From Acidobacteriota bacterium (GTDB lineage: Bacteria > Acidobacteriota > Terriglobia > UBA7540): 64,000 nt of DNA. Of the stretch, positions 34,106-42,092 are shown piece after piece; positions within the stretch are counted from its first letter, which is position 1; every line of letters begins with the position of its first letter. Where the stretch lies: the NCBI GenBank assembly GCA_004298155.1, contig SCRD01000018.1, forward strand, positions 124,001 to 188,000. The letters run 5' to 3'. Made by a program: the position numbers and the translations under genes. The notes beneath the pieces were generated by a model. The model made no database searches, was not told the DNA's origin, and worked only from the letters and a program-made list of their open reading frames with translations.

Positions 34106-36541
34106 TTAATTCGGGATATCCTCGTCCGTTGGCCCCGGCCCAGGTCGCGCGAGCTTGCTCACCTTGCGCATGTTTTCCAAAGCGTCGATGAACTCCGGAT
34201 CGATTTCCAACGCTTTGTCAAAACACTTCATAGCCTCGTCGAACCGACTCACCTCGGCCAAAGCTTTGCCCCTGTAAACCCAAACATGATGGTCTTGCGG
34301 ATCGATCTCCAGGATCTCCGTGTAGCAGCCGATGGCTTCGTCATGTCGACCTAGAGCATCCAGAGCCATTCCGGTATTTTTCCAGCAAATGACATCTTGT
34401 GGGTTCAATTCCAAGCCTCTAGTTGAGGATTCTATGGCCTCGCCGTAGCGACCGAGGATTCCGAGCAGCTGACCCTTGTGGCCCCAAGCACCAGTAAATG
34501 ACGGCTCGATTTCGAGGGTTCGGTTACAACATGCGAGGGCCTCCTCGAAGCGCCCGAGAAATCCGAGTGCGATGGCCTTGCTATCCCAGGCAGATGCGGA
34601 TAACGGATCAATTCCAAGGACTTGGCTATAGCATCTGACGGCCTCCTCGTAGCGTCCCAAATTGTGGAGGGCATCACCCATGTTGAGCCACGCAGCCCCA
34701 TATCGCGGATCGATCTCCAGGGCCTTGGCAAAGCACGTTACGGCGTCATCGTACTTACCTGGCTGAAACAGCGTCATGCCCTGATCGGCCCAAGCAGCCG
34801 CTCCGGGTTCGAACGTGACGAGAGCCATCTCGCGATCGACGCGTTCCGCAGCAATCCTGTTCCGATCGTCTCGGCACTGAGGATCGATTTCTGCATCGGT
34901 CCTGTTCCAATCGTCTCGGATCTGAGGATCGATTTCTGCGGCCTTCGCTAGGCAGGTTTTGGCCTCCTCGAGTCGGTCTAGCTCATTCAGGGCCGCGGCC
35001 CGAGCCGTCCACGCGCTGGCATTGTGCGGGTCGATCCGAACGGAATTGTCAAAGCAACCAAGCGCCTCCTCGTAGCGCTCGAGTTCGCAAAGGATGTTAC
35101 CCTCGTTTTTCCAACTTATCGGGCTCTGGCTATCAATCTCTAACGCATTTGCATAGAAGGCGAGGGCCTCTTGGTAGCGCCCGAGCTTTTTGAGGACATT
35201 CCCCTTGTTGTTCCATGCCGCAGCGCACTTCGGATCAGTTCTAAGCGCTTCGTCATAACAAGTCATGGCTTCTTGAATGCGACCTAACGCAACATGCGCG
35301 ATTCCTTTGCTATTCCAAGCGCCGACATCGTGAGGATCAAGTTCGATTGCTTTGTCGAAACAAACGATGGCATCTTCGTGTCGCCCAAGCTCGTGGAGCG
35401 ACATGCCTTTGATGGTCCAAAAGCCTGAAATACGATCTGCGTCTTTAGGGAGTTCCACGGCGCGCCCCGTCCGCCGGAAAAGGATTTGCTCCAGTTCGAG
35501 CCGCAACTCGTTGAAGCTCTCATAACGCCGTGAAGGTTCCGATGCAAGACAACGCTCGATGGCCATTTGCATTGGTCCTCCCGAAGGAGGTGCTTGCCCT
35601 TTGATCTGTTGCTCAAGTACTCTCTGTAAATAGTCATCCATGTTTGCAGCCTTGCTATAAGGTACCTGGAACGGTGGAGCGTGACTGCCCTTTGCCATTT
35701 GCCACAATACCAGTCCAAAGCTGTAAATATCGCTTCGGACACCAGCAGTTCCCCCAAGAAGTACCTCTGGTGCAATGTAACCCGGCGTCCCGCAAATCCT
35801 CTTGCCCTCGGTTACGAGCAAACTCAACCCGGCGCCGCCTTTACCGTTGTCAGTGGCTACCGGACCAGTCTCCTCTTTCCAGGCCATCTCTGCTGCTAGA
35901 GCCAACCCAAAGTCGCTGATTTTGAGATTCCCGTCCGGAGCGATCAAGATGTTCGTCGGTTTGATATCCCTGTGGCACCTGATGCCTCGCTGAAAAGCGT
36001 GTTCCATTCCATAACAGAACTGTATCGCCCACTTGAGAGAATCAACTGAATCGATTGGCCCACTCGTACAGGCGAGATGGTCTGCTAAACTCACTCGTCC
36101 GTTCGCGTCGGGGGCTATATAGTCCATATTCACAAACAAACGCCGCGAAAACTCGTGCACGACTCGGGCAGCCACAATGAACGGATGATCCTCGAGATTG
36201 ACCCAGAGGAGGGCCTCTTTCTTAAAAGCTTTCCTGGACGCAGGATGCGGAAGAAGATCTGAACGAATTGTCTTGAGTGCGCAAAGCCATTTGCCCTCCA
36301 AGAAGTGCGCTAAGTACACTTCTCCGAAGCCGCCTCTGCCAACCAGCTTGTGTATCGTGTATTTGTATTCGCCACCAATGACGTCACCATCTTTCAACGC
36401 TGCAAATGGTCTCTGGTTGTCGTTAGTCCATCCGGCGGCCCTTAGTGGAGACATCGATTCCCCGCTGGGTTCGGCAGCGTCTGCCTTCGCTGATTCACCG
36501 AAAATGCGCTTGAGGAGTTCCTCTGCGTCTTCGTTGTGCAT
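34106..36541 (-). CDS. Ser/Thr protein kinase with TPR array
   Basis: 811 residues. Residues 60-355 form a Hanks-type kinase: GRGGFGEVY, Lys90, HRDIKPTN (Asp192), DFG (Asp210), APE-like region. Residues 380-800 are about a dozen TPR repeats of the form AW-N-G-AL-LGR-EEA. The catalytic residues are all present. No membrane segment is seen. Together with the next-but-oppositely placed metabolism-like gene it resembles a signalling or defence pair carried by mobile elements. It would phosphorylate a partner bound by the TPR face. Confidence 0.88.
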   Translation of the reverse strand: MHNEDAEELLKRIFGESAKADAAEPSGESMSPLRAAGWTNDNQRPFAALKDGDVIGGEYKYTIHKLVGRGGFGEVYLAHFLEGKWLCALKTIRSDLLPHPASRKAFKKEALLWVNLEDHPFIVAARVVHEFSRRLFVNMDYIAPDANGRVSLADHLACTSGPIDSVDSLKWAIQFCYGMEHAFQRGIRCHRDIKPTNILIAPDGNLKISDFGLALAAEMAWKEETGPVATDNGKGGAGLSLLVTEGKRICGTPGYIAPEVLLGGTAGVRSDIYSFGLVLWQMAKGSHAPPFQVPYSKAANMDDYLQRVLEQQIKGQAPPSGGPMQMAIERCLASEPSRRYESFNELRLELEQILFRRTGRAVELPKDADRISGFWTIKGMSLHELGRHEDAIVCFDKAIELDPHDVGAWNSKGIAHVALGRIQEAMTCYDEALRTDPKCAAAWNNKGNVLKKLGRYQEALAFYANALEIDSQSPISWKNEGNILCELERYEEALGCFDNSVRIDPHNASAWTARAAALNELDRLEEAKTCLAKAAEIDPQIRDDWNRTDAEIDPQCRDDRNRIAAERVDREMALVTFEPGAAAWADQGMTLFQPGKYDDAVTCFAKALEIDPRYGAAWLNMGDALHNLGRYEEAVRCYSQVLGIDPLSASAWDSKAIALGFLGRFEEALACCNRTLEIEPSFTGAWGHKGQLLGILGRYGEAIESSTRGLELNPQDVICWKNTGMALDALGRHDEAIGCYTEILEIDPQDHHVWVYRGKALAEVSRFDEAMKCFDKALEIDPEFIDALENMRKVSKLARPGPGPTDEDIPN

Positions 36542-36550
36542 CTTGCCGCC

Positions 36551-37165
36551 CTACTCCACCTCAAACAGTATTCCGGCCAAGACTGCATCCTTCCAGCCTT
36601 TTCTCTTACGTACCATCTTTCGGACTACTGTCTGAATTCGGGGAGGAGTGTTGGTAATGTACTCACGCGTGCGGTTATAAGCCGAAGTTGCATTGTCCTT
36701 CGCGCGCTCCACGTCATCAAGATACTGAAGTGCGTCTTCGGGTGTAAACTCCTTTCCTCGCTTCTCCAGCCAATTCGTCGCCAAACCTGTCCACACTGCA
36801 CCCTGAATTTCTTGCCGGCCCTTGAGCCACTCGCGTATCCGCTCAGAGACTGTTGCGTCGACCACTCCCTTCCACCCTTCACTTCGGCCACCAACTGTCA
36901 GCGCGTGAACATAGTCCAGATTCGTCGTGCCCTCTCGTTTTCCGAGGTTCTTCCGGACGCCGCTCAAGGTTTTGAACTCGCTAACTGCCCAATATGTCCG
37001 CTGCGCGGCTGAACCGAGGTGAATCACGAGGGTCAATCGTTTATCGCTGGATATTCGAGCGAACTCAATGGGCAGCCTTGGTCCGTCTGAGTACCATCGA
37101 CTTTTTGTTCGAAGGCAACCGGGGTGCCAGATGAGCGATCCCCATCCGATCACGGCTATTTGCAT
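36551..37165 (-). CDS. Gamma-glutamylcyclotransferase-like protein
   Basis: 204 residues beginning MQIAVIGWGSLIWHPGCL, the YGSL-type substrate-binding motif of the GGCT/AIG2 fold. The rest is longer than the core GGCT domain and includes helices with basic residues. It ends 9 bases before the kinase gene's start, so the two are probably co-transcribed with this gene first. The family opens gamma-glutamyl links to 5-oxoproline, but the substrate here is unknown. Confidence 0.72.
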   Translation of the reverse strand: MQIAVIGWGSLIWHPGCLRTKSRWYSDGPRLPIEFARISSDKRLTLVIHLGSAAQRTYWAVSEFKTLSGVRKNLGKREGTTNLDYVHALTVGGRSEGWKGVVDATVSERIREWLKGRQEIQGAVWTGLATNWLEKRGKEFTPEDALQYLDDVERAKDNATSAYNRTREYITNTPPRIQTVVRKMVRKRKGWKDAVLAGILFEVE

Positions 37166-37436
37166 AAGATCGTCACTCCCCTCGTCCGCTGGCCGTTTTT
37201 GCTGACCACCATTCTAACTGTGGCAATGATCTGAGTAAACCGTACCTCGAGCCACAGGATCTCTTGCGATCGCCACATCATTTATGCGCTTGTATGTAGC
37301 CAGCGGAGCGAATGAGCCGTGAGGCTTTAAATATTCACAGCTTACCCACCGGCCATCCCCAAATCGTCCTGCCCCCGTTTAGTAAAATAAAGAGTCCGTG
37401 CCGAGCCGGGTCGAATTCGGCCTTTCTTTTGGCCTG

Positions 37437-37459
37437 AAACTTACCGCTGCGGTAAGTTT
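37437..37459. promoter_or_regulatory. Inverted-repeat operator before the HTH gene
   Basis: AAACTTACCG-CTG-CGGTAAGTTT is a perfect 10-bp dyad flanked by GGCC on both sides. Its core equals that of the operator at 31214-31244. It is 53 bases before the HTH gene in the 346-base gap 37166-37511, where no gene is seen. It is likely a common control site of the element's replication genes. Confidence 0.7.
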
Positions 37460-37511
37460 GGCCGCCTTTCTTGAAGCAGGGGGAAGCGTACCTTGAAAAC
37501 TAAATCCCATC

Positions 37512-37865
37512 ATGTCCGCTCCCCTCGAAAGCTATCTGAGAACCTATCGCAAACGGTCGGGCCTGTCCCAAGAGGAAGTCGCGTTCTTGATCGGCGCCGC
37601 CAACGGCGTGAATGTCGCACGCCATGAGCAGCTCGATCGCCAGCCGGATCTTCCCACGGCCCTTGCCTACGAAATCATCTTCCGCGCCCCGGTAAGAGAG
37701 CTCTTTGCCGGCCTCTATCAAAAGGTCGAAGCAGAAGCGATCGCGCGGGCTCGTTCTCTTGCCGACGGACTCAGCTCGTCAGGCGCTAGCCCGCTTACGC
37801 TCCGAAAGATTCTGGCCTTGCAATCCCTGTCGGCTCCCGCCACGGCAGGCAGCCTTCCTTCATGA
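37512..37865 (+). CDS. XRE-like HTH regulator
   Basis: 117 residues with LRTYRKRSGLSQEEVAFLIGAANGVNVARHEQ, a Cro/C1-type HTH, then a helical C-terminal part (YQKVEAEAIARARSLADGL). It overlaps the RuvC-like gene by 4 bases. The dyad immediately upstream and its copy at 31214 suggest that it represses itself and the primase operon. Confidence 0.75.
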   Translation: MSAPLESYLRTYRKRSGLSQEEVAFLIGAANGVNVARHEQLDRQPDLPTALAYEIIFRAPVRELFAGLYQKVEAEAIARARSLADGLSSSGASPLTLRKILALQSLSAPATAGSLPS

Positions 37866-38413
37866 ACCCTCCGTTCCAAGGCCCACGACGTGTCCTGGCA
37901 ATTGACCCTTCGCGCCGGGGCTTCGGCTTCGCGGTCCTCGACGGACCCGGCGCCCTCGTGGACTGGGGCCTCAAGCGAGCAAAAGGAAAAGGGAAATACC
38001 TTGAACGGGCCACGGCGTTGATCCGCCGCTATCAGCCCGAGGTTCTGGTCGTGGAGCGCACGAGCGACCAGGGCTGCCGGCGGCGCGGACGCGCCCTCCG
38101 GGTGATCAGAAACCTTCCTGCCCTAGCCCGCACTCGGCATCTCCGCACACGGCGAATCTCCAGACGCACGGTGCAACGTGGGTTTTCCGTAAGGGGATGC
38201 TCTACCAAGCGCCAGATCGCTGTCACCCTCAGCTCGCAATTCCCGGAGCTTGCGCCTTCCTTGCCGCCCGTGCGCAAGCCATGGATGAGCGAGGACGAGC
38301 GGATGGCCATCTTCGATGCCGTGGCCTTCGCCTATGTGTCTTATGAAACATGGCGCCGGGAGGGCCGAGCACTCTCCCTGCTTTCCCTCGAAACTCCACT
38401 CCCTTATGCCTAA
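37862..38413 (+). CDS. RuvC-like nuclease, first copy
   Basis: 183 residues of RNase H/RuvC fold: VLAIDPSRRGFGFAVLDG (first Asp), VLVVERTSD (Glu), MAIFDAVAFAYVSYE (late Asp). Holliday-junction-type resolvases of this kind resolve branched DNA. It overlaps both neighbours: 4 bases with the HTH gene, 8 with the second RuvC-like gene. Confidence 0.75.
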   Translation: MNPPFQGPRRVLAIDPSRRGFGFAVLDGPGALVDWGLKRAKGKGKYLERATALIRRYQPEVLVVERTSDQGCRRRGRALRVIRNLPALARTRHLRTRRISRRTVQRGFSVRGCSTKRQIAVTLSSQFPELAPSLPPVRKPWMSEDERMAIFDAVAFAYVSYETWRREGRALSLLSLETPLPYA

Positions 38414-38927
38414 GAAGCAAAGAATCCTGGCGATTGATCCCGGCACGCGCGAGATGGGCGTGGCCGTGCTTGAGCCTGGCACTCTGCTCTACAGCGGGGT
38501 TGAAACCTTCCGCAAACTCCCGTCGCCAGTGGAACGACTCCGGCAGGTCCGGGCGACGGTAGCGCGGCTGATCCGGGATTTCCGGCCTGCCGCACTCGCG
38601 GTCGAGAAGACTTTTGTCGGCAGGAGCCACCGCCATGCTGCGATCCTGAGTTTCCTGGCCAGTGAGATCACGGCTCTGGCCCGGCGCAAGGGGATCACCG
38701 TGGTGAGCCTCGCTGCCAACACCGTCAAAAAGGCCGTGGCCGGAAACGGCTGGGCGACCAAGGAGGAAGTGGCCCAAGCCGTGGCCCGCCAGTTTCCCAA
38801 GCTCGCCGCCTTCCTTCCTCCCGACCGGAACTGGAAACGCCGCCATGTGCTTAACATGTTCGACGCCGTAGCCCTGGCGCTGGCCTGTTCCGCCGCAAGA
38901 AGCTCCCGTCCCTTACGCCACTTTTGA
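38406..38927 (+). CDS. RuvC-like nuclease, second copy
   Basis: 173 residues: RILAIDPGTREMGVAVLEPG (Asp), AALAVEKTFVGR (Glu), NMFDAVALALACS (Asp), with a basic helix between. Same fold as the gene before it, but the two are clearly diverged rather than a recent duplication. ATG 38406 lies in an ATGCCTAA overlap. Two adjacent resolvases may form a heterodimer or act at different steps of replication or excision. Confidence 0.78.
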   Translation: MPKKQRILAIDPGTREMGVAVLEPGTLLYSGVETFRKLPSPVERLRQVRATVARLIRDFRPAALAVEKTFVGRSHRHAAILSFLASEITALARRKGITVVSLAANTVKKAVAGNGWATKEEVAQAVARQFPKLAAFLPPDRNWKRRHVLNMFDAVALALACSAARSSRPLRHF

Positions 38928-39025
38928 TTCCGGGCCGAACGTCCGCGGCAGGGGGGTGACCCCACCGCCCTCTGCCACGGGCGCTCGCGCCCGAAATCGC
39001 ACCTTAACAACAAGGAGAAAAACCT

Positions 39026-39751
39026 ATGGACCAAACCTCTCAGCTCATCGCCCACGCGGGCGCGCGCAAGCTTTCGCGCGAAGAATTGAAAGCCCTGCCC
39101 ACCCCGGAACCGACAGCCACCCACCGCCCCGTGCCGCACTTCGAAATCGTGGAAGCCTTGGCTGAAACCCTGAGCTTCCGCCACATTGGGGTCGTCCGGG
39201 ACGAATACGCCGTCTCCAGCGACGGCATGAAGATGTTCGGCGTGCTGGACCTTGAAACCAGCTTCGATGGCTGCCGGTTCTCGATCGGTGTCCGCAACGC
39301 CAACGACAAGTCCATGCGCCTGGCGCTCACGGTCGGCTACCGCGTCTTTGTCTGCGACAACATGGCCTTCCACGGCGACTTCACGCCCGTGCTCGCCAAG
39401 CACTCGAAGCACTTCAGCCTGGTGGACGCCCTTTCGGTCGGCGTCGACCGGATGCAGCGCAACTTCGAGCCCATGCGACGGCAGATCGAAGCCTGGAAAA
39501 GCCTCCAACTTCCGGAGACCGAGGCCAAACTCCTCATCTACCGGGCGTTCATCGAAGAGAAACTCGACGCGCCCAAGCACCTGGCCCGGAAAGTCCACGA
39601 CCTCTACTTCAATCCGTCCTTGGAGGACTTCGCCCCGCGCACCATGTGGAGCCTCTCAAACGCCTTTACGTCCGCCTTCAAGGAGCTCGATCCCATCCCG
39701 CAGTTCAAGGCGACAGCGAAGTTGGGCGCCTTCCTTTCGGGGATCGCCTGA
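39026..39751 (+). CDS. DUF932-like plasmid protein
   Basis: 241 residues with the layout of the DUF932 family: PVPHFEIVEALAETLSFRHIGVVRDEYAVSSDGMKMFGVLDLETSFDG, then a CDNMAFHGD motif and a helical end. The family is very common on plasmids and phages, function unknown. ACAAGGAG lies 10 bases before ATG 39026. The 98-base gap after the RuvC-like gene holds no gene. Confidence 0.75.
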   Translation: MDQTSQLIAHAGARKLSREELKALPTPEPTATHRPVPHFEIVEALAETLSFRHIGVVRDEYAVSSDGMKMFGVLDLETSFDGCRFSIGVRNANDKSMRLALTVGYRVFVCDNMAFHGDFTPVLAKHSKHFSLVDALSVGVDRMQRNFEPMRRQIEAWKSLQLPETEAKLLIYRAFIEEKLDAPKHLARKVHDLYFNPSLEDFAPRTMWSLSNAFTSAFKELDPIPQFKATAKLGAFLSGIA

Positions 39752-39767
39752 CCTGAAAGGAGACCCT

Positions 39768-40145
39768 ATGAGCCAGGCCGAATACGACGTCCTCCGCAGG
39801 CGAGGCTTCGGCCTTGCCACTTGCCCCACCTGCCGTGCACGAACCTGGTTCACGCACGACAGCCACGGCAACGTGTTCTGCATCTCCTGCGGCCACGAAG
39901 CCGAGGCCTCGGAGAAGGCAGGCCCGGCGGAGCGCGTGAATCCGCACCTTTACCAGAATCTTGTCGTCCAGATGGAATCGCAATGCGAGGCGTGGAACCG
40001 CGAAGCTGTCCGGCAGCCGAACCCGGAAGAAGCCCAGCGGCTTTGGCAAGAGGCCGAAGGCCTCCAGTACGCCCTGCAGGTGCTCTACGCCTTCAAGCCT
40101 GAGTTCGATGACCTCGTTCGGGCCGCCATTCCAACCATCCAGTAA
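39768..40145 (+). CDS. Zinc-ribbon protein
   Basis: 125 residues: CPTCRARTW...VFCISCGHEAE is a classical zinc ribbon, followed by helices (LYQNLVVQMESQCEAWNREA, WQEAEGLQYALQVLYAF). It begins 16 bases after the DUF932 gene, with AAGGAGA upstream. A nucleic-acid- or protein-binding accessory of the replication module; no specific function. Confidence 0.6.
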   Translation: MSQAEYDVLRRRGFGLATCPTCRARTWFTHDSHGNVFCISCGHEAEASEKAGPAERVNPHLYQNLVVQMESQCEAWNREAVRQPNPEEAQRLWQEAEGLQYALQVLYAFKPEFDDLVRAAIPTIQ

Positions 40146-40246
40146 CCCAGAGAAGTAATCCATTCAGTTCTTTGAAAAACGGGTTGGCCTTTATCCCTTT
40201 TCCCAAAACGGCCCATCCCTAATTCCCTTGAAAGGAGAAAATCGAA

Positions 40247-41893
40247 ATGAGTACGACCGAAGTTGTTGTATTACCCGAAAACCGAAACACCGATCATGCC
40301 CTGGCCGAGGAAATCCCTCTCGGCCAGATCCATCCCTCGAAAGCGAATCCGCGGCGTCGGAAAGACGAGAAAGCCCTGGTTGAACTCACCGCAAACGTCA
40401 AAGCCCACGGCGTCCTGCAGCCGATTCTCGTCCGCCCTCGCAATGAGAGCGACTACGAGATCGTCTGCGGCGAGCGGCGCTGGGAAGCCTCGCGCGCGGC
40501 CAAAAAGCCCACCATCCCCGCCCGCATCGTGAACCTCAGCGATGCCGAAGCCTTGGAAATTGGCGTCATCGAGAATGTTCAGCGCGAAAGTGTGCACGAG
40601 CTCGATGAAGCCCTCGGCTATCAAGAACTCATGCGGCAGAATCCCGAGCTCTATACCGTAGAAGTCCTCGCCTCCAAAATTGGCCGGAGTCCGAAATACA
40701 TATACGCTCGCCTGAAATTGGCCGACCTCACGCCCAACCTCCAGGCCGCTTTTTACGCAGGCAAGCTCACCGTGGGCCATGCGAACGAAATCGCCCGGTT
40801 GGAGCCTAAATATCAGGAGATGGCCTTGCAGGAATGCTTTCCGGGCCGTCGCACGGCGAAAGCCATCCTCAAGGACAAGGATCCGCGCCCCATCAGCGTT
40901 CGCGAACTCCGGGACTGGATCGAACGCGAAATCCATCTGAGCCTCGCGCAAGCGCCCTTCGACGCGAACGACCCGAACCTGGTTCCCGCCGCCGGGCCTT
41001 GCTCGACTTGCCCCAAGCGGTCCGGGTCGAATCCGTTGCTTTTTGCGGACAGCATTAAGAAGGCCGATGTATGCGTTGATCCTGAGTGCTATAGCCAGAA
41101 AGAGGCAGCGCTCGTCACGCTCCGCCTCAAGGAACTGGAAGCGGCGGGCGAGAAGCCGGTCAAGGTTTCTGACTCGTTCCTCTATTACGGCCACAAGCCC
41201 CAGCCCGGCGTCCTTTACCGGCCCGACTACAACGAAGCGAAGGCAGGGGAATGCTCGACCACTACCGCTGCCGTCGTCATTAAAGGGAACCGCACCGGAA
41301 CGAAGCTTTATGTCTGCACGGACAAGAAGTGCAGGACTCATGCGCCTCACCGGACGCCGCTCACCACGAGACAGAAGGCCGAGCGGAAGAAGCAAGCCTT
41401 GGCGCTTCGTGTCCAGCAAGCCTACCGCAGGCGGCTTTTAGAAGAGGTGTACAAGCGCGTGCCGAGCCCCTTGGGACGGCATGAACTGGATCTCGTGGCG
41501 GTGAGCCTGTTTCAGCAAATCGGCCACGACAGCCAGCAGCGCTTGGTCAAATTCTTCGGCTGGGATGAGACAAAGACCAAAGCCGCGAACGGCGGTTACT
41601 CGGACTATCCGAAACTCGCCAGCGCCAAGCTCGACCGGATGGCTGCGGCGGAAATCGGTAAGTTCCTGATGGTTTGCGCACTGGCCGGAGAACTGTACTT
41701 CCCGACGTACTGTTCCGGGATCACCTTGGCGAAAGACTCCGCACTTGCGAGAGAGGTCGTGCATTACAAGATCAACACCAAGGGGATTGTTCGCGAGGTG
41801 ACGGAGAAACTTGCGAAGAAAACTCCAAAACAAGAAAGTCAATCCAAACGACCGCTGTCCCGAAGGCTCAAGCGGAAGCCAAAAGACGGCTAA
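40247..41893 (+). CDS. parB: ParB/RepB-like partition protein
   Basis: 548 residues. The ParB N-terminal CTPase domain is clear: IPLGQIHPSKANPRRR, GVLQPILVRP, YEIVCGERRWEASRAAKK, then VIENVQRESVHELDEALGYQELM and the HTH KIGRSPKYIYARLKLADL. A Cys-rich middle (CSTCPKRSG, CVDPECYSQK) and a long basic tail follow. It should load on parS-like sites for element maintenance, or act as a regulator. No partner ParA gene is seen nearby. Confidence 0.85.
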   Translation: MSTTEVVVLPENRNTDHALAEEIPLGQIHPSKANPRRRKDEKALVELTANVKAHGVLQPILVRPRNESDYEIVCGERRWEASRAAKKPTIPARIVNLSDAEALEIGVIENVQRESVHELDEALGYQELMRQNPELYTVEVLASKIGRSPKYIYARLKLADLTPNLQAAFYAGKLTVGHANEIARLEPKYQEMALQECFPGRRTAKAILKDKDPRPISVRELRDWIEREIHLSLAQAPFDANDPNLVPAAGPCSTCPKRSGSNPLLFADSIKKADVCVDPECYSQKEAALVTLRLKELEAAGEKPVKVSDSFLYYGHKPQPGVLYRPDYNEAKAGECSTTTAAVVIKGNRTGTKLYVCTDKKCRTHAPHRTPLTTRQKAERKKQALALRVQQAYRRRLLEEVYKRVPSPLGRHELDLVAVSLFQQIGHDSQQRLVKFFGWDETKTKAANGGYSDYPKLASAKLDRMAAAEIGKFLMVCALAGELYFPTYCSGITLAKDSALAREVVHYKINTKGIVREVTEKLAKKTPKQESQSKRPLSRRLKRKPKDG

Positions 41894-41900
41894 CCTTACA

Positions 41901-41932
41901 GGGGTAGAGCGCCGCGTGCTTTACCCCTTTTT
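41901..41932 (+). terminator. Terminator after the ParB-like gene
   Basis: GGGGTAGAGC pairs with GCTTTACCCC (one wobble) around GCCGCGT, followed by TTTTT. It closes the replication operon before the restriction-type island. Confidence 0.85.
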
Positions 41933-42092
41933 CCCATTCGCAAGAGCAGACGTTGATGCCAATGATTTCAATTCTAGAAGCAAATTGTCGACTTCAGCGG
42001 CACTCGCTTATTGTTGAAAGCTTCAGGTTTTTGCGTTAGTTTACACTGGTTAAGATCCGATCGATCAGACGGAGGAATTCTCGTTTGCCCGG

